The notes beneath the pieces are model-generated. The model was given only the letters and a program-made list of their open reading frames with translations. It did not search any database and had not been told where the DNA came from. A program made the translations under genes and the position numbers. Shown one piece after another: positions 32,227 to 42,161 of a stretch of DNA of 64,000 bases (its first letter is position 1; every line of letters starts with the position of its first letter). The DNA comes from Ryuthela nishihirai (taxonomy: Eukaryota; Arthropoda; Arachnida; Araneae; Heptathelidae): positions 49,400,251 to 49,464,250 of the forward strand of contig JAWZYU010000018.1 in NCBI GenBank assembly GCA_038380435.1. Direction: 5' to 3'.

Positions 32227-33551
32227 GTGATGTCTTCCCTGCAATCGTTAGAAGGAACCGTGGGTATCTACAGGAAGAACCGAGCTTTACTAGTGAAACT
32301 CTTTTTCCAAAACGGCGGCAGTAATGCCGCCACTGCATTAAGCGAATATCGTCGTCTGAAAGATATGAGGAAAGGACCTTTGTCGCTAAACGAGCTGAAG
32401 AATATGATACAGAAATTCAAAGAAACAGGCGAGTTCGGTGTGGCTCTGGGTAGAGACCAGCAGAGTATTGCAGAAAGCAACGTGGAAGGTTGGGTTGGGT
32501 TGTTTTACCTCTGAGCGGCACTTTTTTGCACACCATGGGCTAAATGGCCAGGTCACATGGACCCCGAAGGCTCAGAGAAGGTTGGGGGAGGGGACCCACT
32601 GGAACAGCTGTTGGGAGACAGATGGTAGCCTCCCGTCAAGGCCATCCAGCGTGTTCTTTAACGTGCACAGGGTATGGCTCTCCCGCACACGGGGCCACGG
32701 CTTAACGTCCCATCCGACGGACGGCGGCCTTTCCAAGCCCATCGGTGTCCCCTACTGACCGTGGGCAGGGCGGGAAATTTTGCGGAGATAAATCTCAACG
32801 CTGACCTAGCTGACAACCTGGAAGACGTCGCACCTACCATTGCAGAAATTAGGTGCAATCGGAGCTACCCGTAGTTAGTGCGAGACAGGTATCCTGGCAA
32901 CTGAAACTTCAGTGGTCAACTGTCCGTAAAATTATATGATCCATCCTGAAATAGTATCCGTATAAAATTCATAGGGTTCAACCACATGACCCTGAACATC
33001 TCACCAGCTTCGCCTTGCGATTTCTGGCGAGGATGCAGCTCAATATGTGGCCTTTGAAAGTCTTATGGACCGATGGGGCGCATTTTTCCCTACATGGAGC
33101 AGTGAATATGCACAACTGCCAAATATGGGGGCCTATACATCCGCATGCCCTGCATGATGTGCCTCTACACTAGGATTATATATCTGTATGGTGCGGGTTT
33201 ACCGCAAACTTTATAATCGGACCATTTTTCGTTGAGGAGATTATGCCTCAAGACCCCGTGCGTCGATCGGTGAATGGACCACATTACACAGATCTTCTCT
33301 GCCACAAGATTTTTCTGGCTTTTCAAGACAGAAATTGCTTAGATTCCATGAGCTTCATGCAGGATGGGGCGCCACCCAATATTGCATCGCAATTGCTGCA
33401 TACCACATTTGGTGAGGACAGAATAATTTCTCGAACGTTTTCCAATGCTTCGCCATCACGTTTCCCCGACCTCAATCCATTGCGATTTTGGCTATGGGGT
33501 TATTTGAAAACAGAGTTTACCAAGGCAATGTTCAATCGCCTGCTGAGCTGA
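32227..33551 (+). pseudogene. Mariner-like transposase with DUF4817-type N-terminus, disrupted
   Basis: N-terminus: YRKNRALLVKLFFQNGGSNA, ALSEYRRLKDMRKGPLS and MIQKFKETGEFG. After the SINE insertion the frame resumes (SNVE then DVAPTIAEI), then stops. The catalytic part holds VLWTDGAHFSLHGAVN (first Asp; the usual following Glu is Gly), FMQDGAPPN (second Asp) and SRFPDLNPLRFWLWGYL (third Asp). Only 34 residues separate the last two Asp. Against mariner 1 a three-residue gap lies just before LLHTTFGEDR, so this is a shortened DD37D. Several stops confirm that it is dead. Confidence 0.8.
32489..32814 (-). mobile_element. SINE-A copy, 5'-truncated, inside the transposase
   Basis: AACGTGGAAG (32479-32488) and AACCTGGAAG (32815-32824) are a 10-bp target duplication with one mismatch. 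The tail GGTTGGGTTGTTTTACCTC is at the low end. The tRNA head is missing beyond GATAAATCTCAACGCTGACC, as expected from 5' truncation during target-primed reverse transcription. The 106-codon ORF that spans it is incidental. Confidence 0.85.
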
Positions 33552-33899
33552 AGGCAAGAATAACAACACGTTGCAGCCATTCCCCGAGACATGTTTCAAG
33601 CAACTGTGGACCATGCAGTATTACGTTTCCAGCACATTTTGCATATGAATGATTCACCTATTGAGGATCTTGATTTGTAAAATAAAGGTTATGTTTGTTC
33701 AACTTGGTATTTTCTTTATCATAACGCACCCACGCCACCTAGTGACACTAACTCTAACTAATGTTTTTTATTCGCAAATTCTCTACCCCATGTTCTTATT
33801 AAGGTATCCACCACTTTTCGCTGTGACCCGTCAAGTAGATCCTTCTCTACATCGCTTTGAGTACTGTCAGTAATATAACCACCCTGTATTTATAACGAC

Positions 33900-34070
33900 T
33901 TGTCGAAGTTTGCATAGAAGCAATTGAGACAGTTATGATTCATCGATTCTCATAAGTATTGGTTAATTGAGATCATAATCACTAGTCAATCATCAGTGAT
34001 CTCAGCTATAAAATCATTGGTTGATTGACAATAACTGATTGCTCAATCGGCCAGTGGCTTCTCCATTTAA
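33900..34070. mobile_element. MITE-1 relic
   Basis: TAGAAGCAATTGAGACAGT, GATTCTCATAAG, AAAATCATTGGTTGATTGAC and CTCAATCGGCCAGTG match MITE-1 with gaps. Both ends are eroded. Confidence 0.5.
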
Positions 34071-35140
34071 TCATACCAAAAAACTATCTCATTACTTAGT
34101 ATTACATTATGATTAATATTTTTAACATCTATTAATATTTGGTGTCATCCATCTTTAATCATCACAGCATGGAAATCTCTGTAATACTGATGTGGTTAAT
34201 CACGATTGACGAAACCATCATTCGAAGCAAGACCTAGAGTAATTACTAATATCTATCGCTCTTAAGGCTGTGTCTTTTTTTTTTGTTTAAGTAACTGTCG
34301 TTTAAGTGTAAAAGTAAAAGTGATTCTTACCCCCTTCTTTGATTAATTTTACATTATTTAACATAGCGGAAAAAATATATATAAAATACTTTTGCTGCCA
34401 TCCGGTTTGACTGCTTAATGTTCTATTTAGTTATGCATTTGGTGGTCAAACACGATGGCCTAAATAGTATCTTTCGATAAACGATGAAAACACAGAAGCA
34501 AATTAATCAATAAGGCAGAATAATAGAGCAGCAACAAAAGCTTAAAAAACATCCGAATCTTTAACGACCAAAGCGCAATTAAATGGAGAATTTTTTTCCC
34601 AAGAAACATAAAAGTCTCCTAATAGTTCAAGCTTCGGTGACGCAGTGTTATTTTTCTGACCTGTGGTTTAAGAAGTCAATGCCTGATCGATCAATTTGTC
34701 GTTGAAGTTTTCATTGCGTTTTTCTCCTAGCCGAAAACCCATGAGTCTGGAGAAAGGCGATTACACGAAAGCCCATCAAAGTCTGTAAAAACTTTACGAC
34801 AGATCTAACAATGTATAAATGGAAACGCCAGGGAAGATAATTCTTTTCTGCAAATACGCTCTTGGAAAAAATTCTGAGATTGAACTAAGTTTTACAATTT
34901 TTTTTTTCTACAGCTGATGCTATCTTTCCTAACGTTTGCATTGAAACCGGTTAATTACGCGATATGTGGTATTAGAGTTTCTTTGCTGTTGCAACTTTTC
35001 GTAAACCGATTCGGAGAATAAATTAGGGAAAAGTGTTTTGATTTTTTTATTTATAATTCTTTTTATTTTCGAAACGAAATTATTTCGGGAATACTTCAAA
35101 TTTTATAGCTTAAACATGAATTCTATGCACGTTGAAAGAG
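34071..35140. other. AT-rich spacer
   Basis: No gene was recognised. ATCATACCAAAAAACTATCT with CTCATTAC at 34070-34098 also occurs near 29408-29435 with one base difference, so a short dispersed repeat is present at both sites. Confidence 0.5.
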
Positions 35141-35690
35141 TGGGGGTGACTCAGTCAGTAGCGCCCACTGTAATTTGCAGTTTCCAGATTATATTCCCAC
35201 TTTGAACGCTGAGACTAACCTTCGCAAGACTAACGCTGAGACTAACCTTCGCAAGCGTAGTTGTATATGGTTTGCGGATGTATAGGCCCCCATATTTGGC
35301 AGTTGTGCATATTCACTGCTCCATGTAGGGAAAAATGTGCCCCATCGGTCCATAAGACTTTCAAAGGCCACATATTGTCGAGTACTAACGCTGAGACTAA
35401 CCTTCGCAAGAGTTCCCGACCTGCGTTCGGTCAATAGGGAACACCAGTGGGCTTGGATCGTCGGATGGGATGTTAAGCCGTGGTTTCGTCTGCAGGAGAG
35501 TATACCCTGTTCAACGTGCACAGGGTACGCTAGATGGCCTTGACGGAAAGCAATCTGAAACGGAAATCTATCTCCTAACACTGTCCAGTGTCCTCCCTTC
35601 CCCCAACTTTCTCCGATCGCTCGGGGATATTGTGACCTGGCCATTTAGCTAATTGTTTGCAGAAAAATGCACTTAGATGTAAAACAAAAC
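35141..35690 (+). mobile_element. SINE-A copy with internal filler and triplicated segment
   Basis: The head (GTGGGGGTGACTCAGTCAGT) and body onward from 35412 (GTTCCCGACCTGCGTTCGGT) are SINE-A. Between them GCTGAGACTAACCTTCGCAA is present three times (about 35206, 35234 and 35390), and a 105-bp inverted piece of mariner 2 is wedged between the second and third copies. The 151-codon minus-strand ORF here is a chimera of these parts. Confidence 0.8.
35273..35377 (-). other. 105-bp inverted copy of mariner 2 transposase (33041-33145)
   Basis: Reverse complement of 33041-33145 with a single difference seen by eye (GGGGCGCATT versus GGGGCACATT). It spans the first catalytic Asp region of the transposase. 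There are no TIRs or target duplication of its own. It is bounded by repeats of the SINE segment, so it looks like templated filler from a repair event. Confidence 0.85.
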
Positions 35691-36439
35691 AAACCCTATA
35701 CACACTGATTGCAATGTATTCCAAATTAAAAAAATTGAAGATCGTGTATTTGAAGTTATACTGTGTGTTCAAGTTGTTTGAAAACAAGGGGTCCGAAATA
35801 ATATGGCATGAAATTACAGTTACCAGGATGAAAACTACTAATTTTTCATAACTAACACAGGAGAGTGAGCTAACCTTTCAATAGACAATATACAATGCTT
35901 CCGAATAATTTTACTCGAGAATTTCTCCAGAAATATACGATTCCAAAATATTTTACAATATCTAATCAAAGAATCCAACACTTACACCTACCCTTAATTT
36001 TCCACAAGGCAGGTTCTATAAAGGGTACAAAGTAACACCAAACATAAACTTTTCGACGCTTTTTTTTTTAACCATAAGACCAACATCACTACAAAATAAA
36101 TTTATCGACTTTATAAATTTTTATTCCAAAACAAAGGAAAAGATTAATAGATGAAACGATCGATACCTTTGGTTCTTAAAGTATTACTTTAAGCACAGTC
36201 CCTAAGTAGTCCGTTCAATTAAAATTCTTGTATTAAAAACTAAACATGAAACAGAGTTTGTTTAATAATACTATTTTTGTCTTTGACAATAAACGTACGT
36301 ACGTAAAGAAATGGAAATGTTTTCATAAAAATGTTTGCTTTATAATAAAACAATTATTTTATATACAATTCGATTTTTCGGAAATTCTCCAGAATTCTCG
36401 AGAATTTAGACGTCTTTATTAGCATCATCAATCAATCTT
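35691..36439. other. AT-rich spacer
   Basis: No motif-bearing ORF and no recognised repeat. Confidence 0.5.
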
Positions 36440-37058
36440 TGGGAAACCATTGTCTAACATCTCGCAGAAAACGCTCCCAGATATATAATTTCAGGTATCA
36501 CTAAGCGAGAATATTGGGAACGATGGAAGTTACAGCGATTTTCGAAAAGGAAATTGTATGTGTATCATCAGTAGAGGTTGGAGAAAATAATTATTATTCT
36601 GGTGGAGGATCTGGTGTTGCAAGAAAGTAAAGCGCCTGTCAATGTTAGGTCTAGCAGAGCTGCTGTTAAACAACATGTTATATATATATATAAGATTTAA
36701 TTTTTTGTTTAAAAAATTCCAGTTCACAGCGTTACCCTAAATGACGTAAATGGGAAACCATTGTCTAACATCTCGCAGAAAACGCTCCCAGATATATAAT
36801 TTCAGGTATCACTAAGCGAGAATATTGGGAACGATGGAAGTTACAGCGATTTTCGAAAAGGAAATTGTATGTGTATCATCAGTAGAGGTTGGAGAAAATA
36901 ATTATTATTCTGGTGGAGGATCTGGTGTTGCAAGAAAGTAAAGCGCCTGTCAATGTTAGGTCTAGCAGAGCTGCTGTTAAACAACATGTTATATATATAT
37001 ATAAGATTTAATTTTTTGTTTAAAAAATTCCAGTTCACAGCGTTACCCTAAATGACGT
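36440..37058 (+). repeat. Perfect tandem duplication, 311-bp period
   Basis: Copy 1 starts TGGGAAACCATTGTCTAACA at 36440 and copy 2 starts at 36751. They read identically to AATGACGT at 36747 and 37058. Each includes an identical 65-codon minus-strand ORF and a (TA)n run. Identity over 308 bases implies a very recent duplication or an assembly artefact. Confidence 0.9.
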
Positions 37059-37199
37059 CTTCGACATAAATGAGGCTACTTCTATTTTTTAAAGTTTAAG
37101 ATATGCATTTCAGCTTTTACATTCACAGAGTTGTTGAGCACAGTCCTATTTCAGCTAAGATTGTTCTGGATGAGAGGTGTCTGTTGAATACATGGTGTC

Positions 37200-37736
37200 T
37201 GTTTAATAACTCAGCGAGAATAATTCTTTGAAATGAAGAGGTGAATAGGAATGATGAGAGATATTTTCCTTTGTAGATGAATAAAAATAGAATGTAGAAG
37301 TTTTACAATCCTTAAAATGGGCAGGACTTAAGAAAGGAACGAAATAGATATTTTTGATTATAATAATTGAGGTTGTGGGGTGCAAGTCCAAAATTTCAAT
37401 GTTATTAGAAGATGCTATTATTTCACAAATGGTCACGGAGGTTTGGTTTTGCATTTCTGTTTCATATTTTTCTTTTTCCTCTTGCAGTATTCTCGCTAAG
37501 TTATTAAGTACCATTGTTTCTCCGAGTTGGCAGTTTAGTCTTGAATAATTTAAGTTTGTTGAATATTGTGTTGAACGTTATAGGAGAGATTCCAAACTTT
37601 GAAATGAAGAGGTGAATAGGAATGATGAGAGATATTTTTTTCCAGATAGAATGATCTGATTTTGTGGTTAATAAATCTTTTTCGCCCTTCGGGTGGTAAC
37701 TTTAAGAGTCACTAATGTTTTTTACACCAGATTTTT
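37200..37736 (-). other. Region with duplicated ~40-bp segment, possible LINE debris
   Basis: A segment beginning TTTGAAATGAAGAGGTGAAT and ending GATGAGAGATATTTT occurs at about 37228-37268 and again at 37598-37639. TTTTCCTTTGTAGATG follows the first and also occurs at about 37975 inside the neighbouring LINE. The 103-codon minus-strand ORF at 37203-37514 has no clear motif. Confidence 0.45.
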
Positions 37737-39033
37737 ATTATTATTATTATTAGTTCTCCATTTTTTTACATGCTTAGTCCATTTGTGGAGGTAGTTTACA
37801 AGAGTTGATTTAGTCCAGTGGCAGATATCCTGTTTATTATGGTGTTGATTTCTTTATTTTGGTTAAAAGTTTATCTTTGAGATATTTACTGTAGTCAGTA
37901 TATCCAGTGGTTTGTTTCTCAGATTCTGTTGTATAAGTTTGTAGTTTTAAAAAAGTAAGTATTTCCTTGTATATTTTCCTTTGTAGATGGATAGAACTGT
38001 GGTTTAGTAGGATGCTTAATGGGAAGTCCTGAATTTCATATTCTTTAATGCTTTCAAATAAGATATTTCTTTCCGTCTGATAGTGAGTGCAGTTCAAGAG
38101 CGTATGTATGACTGTTTCTATGGCTCCACAATGCGTACGTTTGAAGGTGTCAACTTTTTTCATTAGGTGCATTTTGTTATTAAGTCTTGTGTGACCAATC
38201 CTGAGGCGTGTGATTTTTGTCAAATCCTGTCTATTTTCTACAGAAAGCATATTTTCGATAGATGAGGATGAGATAATCTTCTGTGGTTGATAGTGTTGGA
38301 AGTTTGGCCACAAAAGATCTTCTGAAGTTTTTCTAAAGTTTGAAAATTGAAATCTGTTTTGTATTTATTCAGATTATGAAAGTTACAGATGGTAGTTGTA
38401 CTGGGATTGATGTCTTTGATAAGGGAGTCAGCAATTTAATTTCCAGTATTTCAAATATGTCTATTAACCTACTGGAAATGAACGCTATTTTTTGATTTTC
38501 AATTGAACACAGCACAGATGAAGTATGCCCTGAGTGATATTTTAGTGGCAACATCTGGTTGGCTCTTTCGGAAGGGATAAGAGAACAACTTTTCTGTCTG
38601 TGAGGAACGTTATTTTTTATTTTAGTTTCTTCGTTAGTCCAGATCAGTGCTTGTTTCAAAGCCACCAATTCTGTATTGGTAGAGCTAGTACAAGTAGTTA
38701 AATGTAAAATGATTCTATGATTTGTTGCTGGTCGCAAAATGTTCCTGCAGCAGTTTCTTCTTCTCTGTTTAAGGCTCCATCAGTGCAAATCTTTTTGTGC
38801 TATGTGGAGTAGTTTCTATGTGTTTCTTTTTGTGAGATCCCGTATATCTTCCTGAAGATATCTATCCTTTTGGACTTTGATTTCTGTAATATCTGTGTGT
38901 ATTTTAGGAAGTCATTAATTCCATGGAGTGTGATCTGAGAGCCAGGAGTGCTTACCTATGAAGTGAGCGAATTTTTTCATAAGCAAGCCTTTGCCTAGAA
39001 TTTTCAAAAATTTCCCTTTTAGTGTAAGGTTAT
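37737..39033 (-). mobile_element. 5'-truncated LINE with (TAA)n tail
   Basis: On the minus strand the element ends in (AAT)n at 37737-37755. AGATTTTT flanks it at 37729-37736 and 39034-39041, an 8-bp candidate target duplication, though of low complexity. It contains RNase H remnants and the C-terminal cysteine-histidine motif of a LINE ORF2. The same type of (TAA)n tail ends the LINE at 45606-48049, suggesting a related family. Confidence 0.65.
37837..38737 (-). pseudogene. LINE ORF2 C-terminus (RNase H remnant plus zinc-knuckle region)
   Basis: The upstream part has NTELVALKQALIW, the Glu-containing helix of an RNase H fold, then damage. The downstream part reads ITRLRIGHTRLNNKMHLMKK, FKRTHCGAIETVIHTLLNC and HYQTERNILFESI. 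This matches the LR.GHT.L....L......P.C..C......H.L..C..Y...R pattern that follows RNase H in arthropod LINE pol proteins. The first cysteine pair is eroded. Frameshifts separate the pieces. Confidence 0.65.
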
Positions 39034-39067
39034 AGATTTTTTTTTATTAGAAGATGCTCCTTGTGTC

Positions 39068-39240
39068 TAGCTGCCATGTCAGTACTTGGAAGGGTGACGA
39101 CCTGGGAACACCGCGTGCATGTTGGCAAAAAATCAGCTGAGGACCTGTCATCCTCATAGATCCTTCTACTATGGGGTATGTATTAAACTAACAGGCTCCT
39201 GTCAGACCTCTGTGGCAAGCAGTTGCTTGAGGAGGTATTT
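39068..39240 (+). mobile_element. 5S rRNA-derived SINE (SINE3-like), carrying the SINE-B tail
   Basis: Positions 39075-39124 (TGTCAGTACTTGGAAGGGTG, ACGACCTGGGAACACCGCGT) match the 3' half of eukaryotic 5S rRNA, including the internal C-box region of its promoter. The rest (CTGAGGACCTGTCATCCTCA, CTACTATGG, AACAGGCTCCTGTCAGACCT, CTGTGGCAAGCAGTTGCTTG) is the same tail as in SINE-B. So a 5S head and a tRNA head both use one 3' tail. The 5' part of the 5S unit is missing, probably through truncation. It is not a functional 5S gene. Confidence 0.8.
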
Positions 39241-39579
39241 TTTTATTATTTATAATGACTCACATTTGAAATTTTGGATAAATTGCAAAATTAGAAATAA
39301 CGCTAACTTTTTTCCTTTTCCAATATATATTTTAATCCCTTTTATTTTATGCCCATATATATACAAATTGAAAATGCTTAGAAACACTGTCAAAATGACC
39401 GCTTACAGATCTTGGTAAAAATGCAAGCCATGAGAAGGAGTCGTTTAATAATGCACAAGCTAAATCCGCTTCCTGTCCTCTTTAATTAAGATGGGTAAAG
39501 GTTATTAACCGCTTTTAACTTAATGTTTTCAAAAACATGGAATACTTGGCTCGCAAAAATGTGGAATACAAAAGAGTCT
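39241..39579. other. AT-rich spacer
   Basis: Nothing recognised. Confidence 0.5.
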
Positions 39580-39968
39580 AAATGACGGATTGAATTGTTT
39601 TATCTCTGAAAGGCACTCCTTTGCATACAATGTACTAAATGGCCAGGTAATAAAGACCCCAAGGTCTCATAGAAGGTTAAGAGAAGGGTATCCACTGGAG
39701 CTATTAGAAGACAGATGGTATTTTGTCGCAAGGCCATCTAGCGTGTTCTTTAACATGCACAGAATACGCTCTCTGCGTACGGGGACATGGCTTAACTTTC
39801 ACCAGGATTGACAGTGGCCTTTCTAAGCTCAATGGTGTCCACTTTCTACCAGAAGGCAGAGTGTAGGATTTATCAGAGATACATTTCAAAGTTGGCACAG
39901 TTGGAACTAGAATTTGGGAACCGCAGATTAAGACCCTGGAGCCGTATTGACTGAATAACCAATCCCAA
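39580..39968 (-). mobile_element. SINE-A copy
   Basis: Tail side GAATTGTTTTATCTCTGAAA at the low end; body AGACAGATGGTA, GTGTTCTTTAACATGCACAG, and a head-proximal GTTGGAACTAGAATTTGGGA where the B box has decayed. Confidence 0.75.
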
Positions 39969-40009
39969 GTTGAAGGTGAAAGAAAAAAGAATATGTATAT
40001 AATTTATTA

Positions 40010-40605
40010 AATATCAGTCGATGCCTTCGGCACTTCTTTCATTCATCTTTCACTTATCCAGCAGAGGCATATTAAAATTTGACCTCTGATCTCAAAAGAC
40101 TTATCGCATTAAAAATTTTACGTAATTGATCATATCTACAGCTGAAAATTCCCCAATGCACCTATATTTAACACTCTATCACTGGTAGAATTTACATTTG
40201 ACCATTGACCTCAAAGGATCCATTGCAACCAAAATTCAACATTTCCGAGATCTTCGACCCAAAATATCCCCAGGATCCAATTTTTAGCTTTGTAGCACCG
40301 ACAGATCAAAATTTGGCTTTTCACATCGAAAGCCTCTCTTGATCAGAAAATTTCGTAACGTTTCCAACATCTACAAACCCGAAACACCCCCAGACACAAA
40401 TTTTCATTTCCTCGGATGAAGGTGTGATTTCTACATGACCTCTCTTTGACCTTGAAGGACACATCAGATGTCAAATTTCGATTTTTTCCCGAAATCTGCG
40501 ACCCGGATTACTCCCAGGTGCAAATTTTCAGAGCTCTACCATTTATGCTTCATAGTTAGAATTCGTGCGTTTCCCTGTCAGTCAGTTAGTCGTCAATCAC
40601 TTTCT
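40010..40605 (+). repeat. Dispersed repeat with internal ~120-bp periodicity, copy 2
   Basis: Co-linear with 3465-4190: TCGGCACTTCT start, ATTTGACC..GACCTCAAAGGATC, GAGATCTTCGACCCAAAATA, TAGCACCGACAGATCAAAAT and CCCGGATTACTCCCAGGTGC, ending in TCAGTCAGTTAGTCGTCAAT. One unit is shorter than in copy 1. Confidence 0.65.
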
Positions 40606-40920
40606 TTCTGCGATATATAATACTTTGCCAACGATATAATCTGATTTCAACTTTATGCATAATTCGATAACGGAAAGCCGTAGAAACTGTGCTTCTCAAG
40701 TGATCATTAAAAACTGATATTACTAGCAATAGGCTAAAAGGATTATTAACTTTAATATATTAGAGGTTTCGAAAACGAACAGGGTCATATTAGTTAAATC
40801 CCAAATATAACGTTATAGTAGAGTAATAATTATTGAATCGGGGTACCGTCTGGCACTTCCACCGACAGTAGTACTCGTAGGTCACTGTTACAGAATGCAT
40901 GCATTCATTTTTCTCTCGGT
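40606..40920. other. Spacer ending in a 22-bp direct repeat
   Basis: Nothing recognised until the 22-bp segment at 40899-40920 (ATGCATTCATTTTTCTCTCG plus GT), which is repeated at 41881-41902. Confidence 0.55.
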
Positions 40921-41880
40921 TAAATATCCCGTCAAGATAAAAGACGCAAGACGCAATTCTGAATCTCTAGATACCAAACGTGAGAAACTAGTCAGCTGCT
41001 GACAGAGCGGCCATCGTGAGTAATCCTCAAACAGTGATAAATACTTTAAAGATTCAAACAGCATTAGCCAATGAATTTATCAAAAGGAGTTATTTCAGAG
41101 AGTAGCATTTTCAATTACAATTAATGCTGAAATGAAAAGCTTCACCCAAACGACTTAAAACATAATACTAAAGATATTAAATCACGCCATCTTCTTTTAC
41201 ATCATTTCACCACTTTCTGTCAGCAGAATTAACAAATCTGACTAGCCTCGAACAGCGTGACGTTGTGAGATGGCGACGCCCACAAATTGTCTCCGAGTGC
41301 TACATCATCACTTTCCTGAAGAGCAGTTTCGGTTTCAGCAGACAACTCGCTCATCACGTGCATCTGAAGATTTGCGTGAGGAGTGGGAATGGGATTCTTG
41401 TCATGGCGTGACCCAGACGTACACTGCAGAGAGAGAGAATGTTCACTCGCTTTCCGAGTCAAGCACTTGTCTTCAGAACTTGCCAGTGACTGTGGACATC
41501 AACCTCCTTATCGTGTACAGAACTCGCGTGGCCTTTCTTTCTCTTCTCGTGATGGTTTGTCTCCCATTCTCCGAACTTACATATACTGCAGTTCGCCAAG
41601 ACGATGGTTCAACAGCGAGAGACACGTAAGAGTGATTGCGTTTGTATGAAGACACATCATTTTTTTGCGCCCAATCAATGTGAGATAGACTTCTGCCAAG
41701 GTTTAACTTTTGTTTGCTTTGCTGAGTTAACAATTGTACCGCACGAATTCTTCAAAGAGCAGATAAGAACCGAGTATAAACGTATAAACGTTTTCCCAAG
41801 GGAAATGGAAATATAATCACCTTTCTCTGAAATAAATCTAATCTCGAAATCTATTTAGGTTTTTCCGAGAAAACTCAGAA
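40921..41880. other. 960-bp segment between 22-bp direct repeats, with a possible exon
   Basis: Flanked by exact 22-bp direct repeats (40899-40920 and 41881-41902), longer than any transposon target duplication in this window, so insertion by retroposition or a small tandem event is possible. Its centre (41227-41640) is richer in GC than its surroundings. An ORF of 119 codons (41270-41629) has ATG in the context GAGATGG. It is preceded by an acceptor-like pyrimidine tract with CAGCAG (41221-41226) and overlaps a donor-like CACGTAAGAGT at its end. A hydrophobic stretch (LLIVYRTRVAFLSLLVMVCL) occurs near residues 78-97. I recognise no family, and the opposite strand is also open, so a host exon is only a possibility. 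Confidence 0.3.
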
Positions 41881-42161
41881 ATGCATTCATTTTTCTCTCG
41901 GTAAAGACAGCTCAGAAAAACAGGGTGTGGAAAGTATTTTGGTTTTTCATCTGATGATAGCAAGAACAATAAATATCCCGATATTACTAGTTATATTTAA
42001 TAAAGCATTATGTACAGGAAAACGCAGTGCAATTGTTAAGTTTGGTAAGTTGTTTGCTCAGATTTCATTTTTTGATAAAACAAAAATCCAAACAATAACT
42101 ACCCAATTCTTTCCTAATCTAAGCGATCTAGGAAATTGTGTAACTTCTTCTCGCAACTACT

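Larger units (their letters stand above)
31987..33886 (+). mobile_element. Mariner-like element 2 (same transposase type), split by SINE-A
   Basis: TIRs of about 150-170 bp: left from 31987 (CAGGCTAGCTATAATTA, then CAGTACTCAGAACGGTGTAG), right ending at 33886 (TAACCACCCTG, with ATCGCTTTGAGTACTGTCAG). They end inward at CACCAGGTGGCGTGGGTG and its complement. TA flanks both ends. Without the 326-bp SINE the element is about 1.57 kb. It resembles mariner 1 in size, TIR length and a GGTGGCG phrase at the inner TIR end, although the TIR sequences differ. Confidence 0.85.

Noticed and set aside
32438..32758. 106-codon ORF and similar ORFs at 7752-8096, 27850-28173, 42160-42545
   Set aside because: The same peptide pieces recur because they are SINE-A read through; no start or frame is conserved.
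35189..35644. 151-codon minus-strand ORF
   Set aside because: It crosses SINE, filler and SINE again; openness is accidental.
36530..37038. Two identical 65-codon ORFs
   Set aside because: Identity comes from the 311-bp duplication; no coding evidence.
39075..39124. 5S rRNA gene
   Set aside because: Only the 3' half is present and it is fused to a SINE tail.
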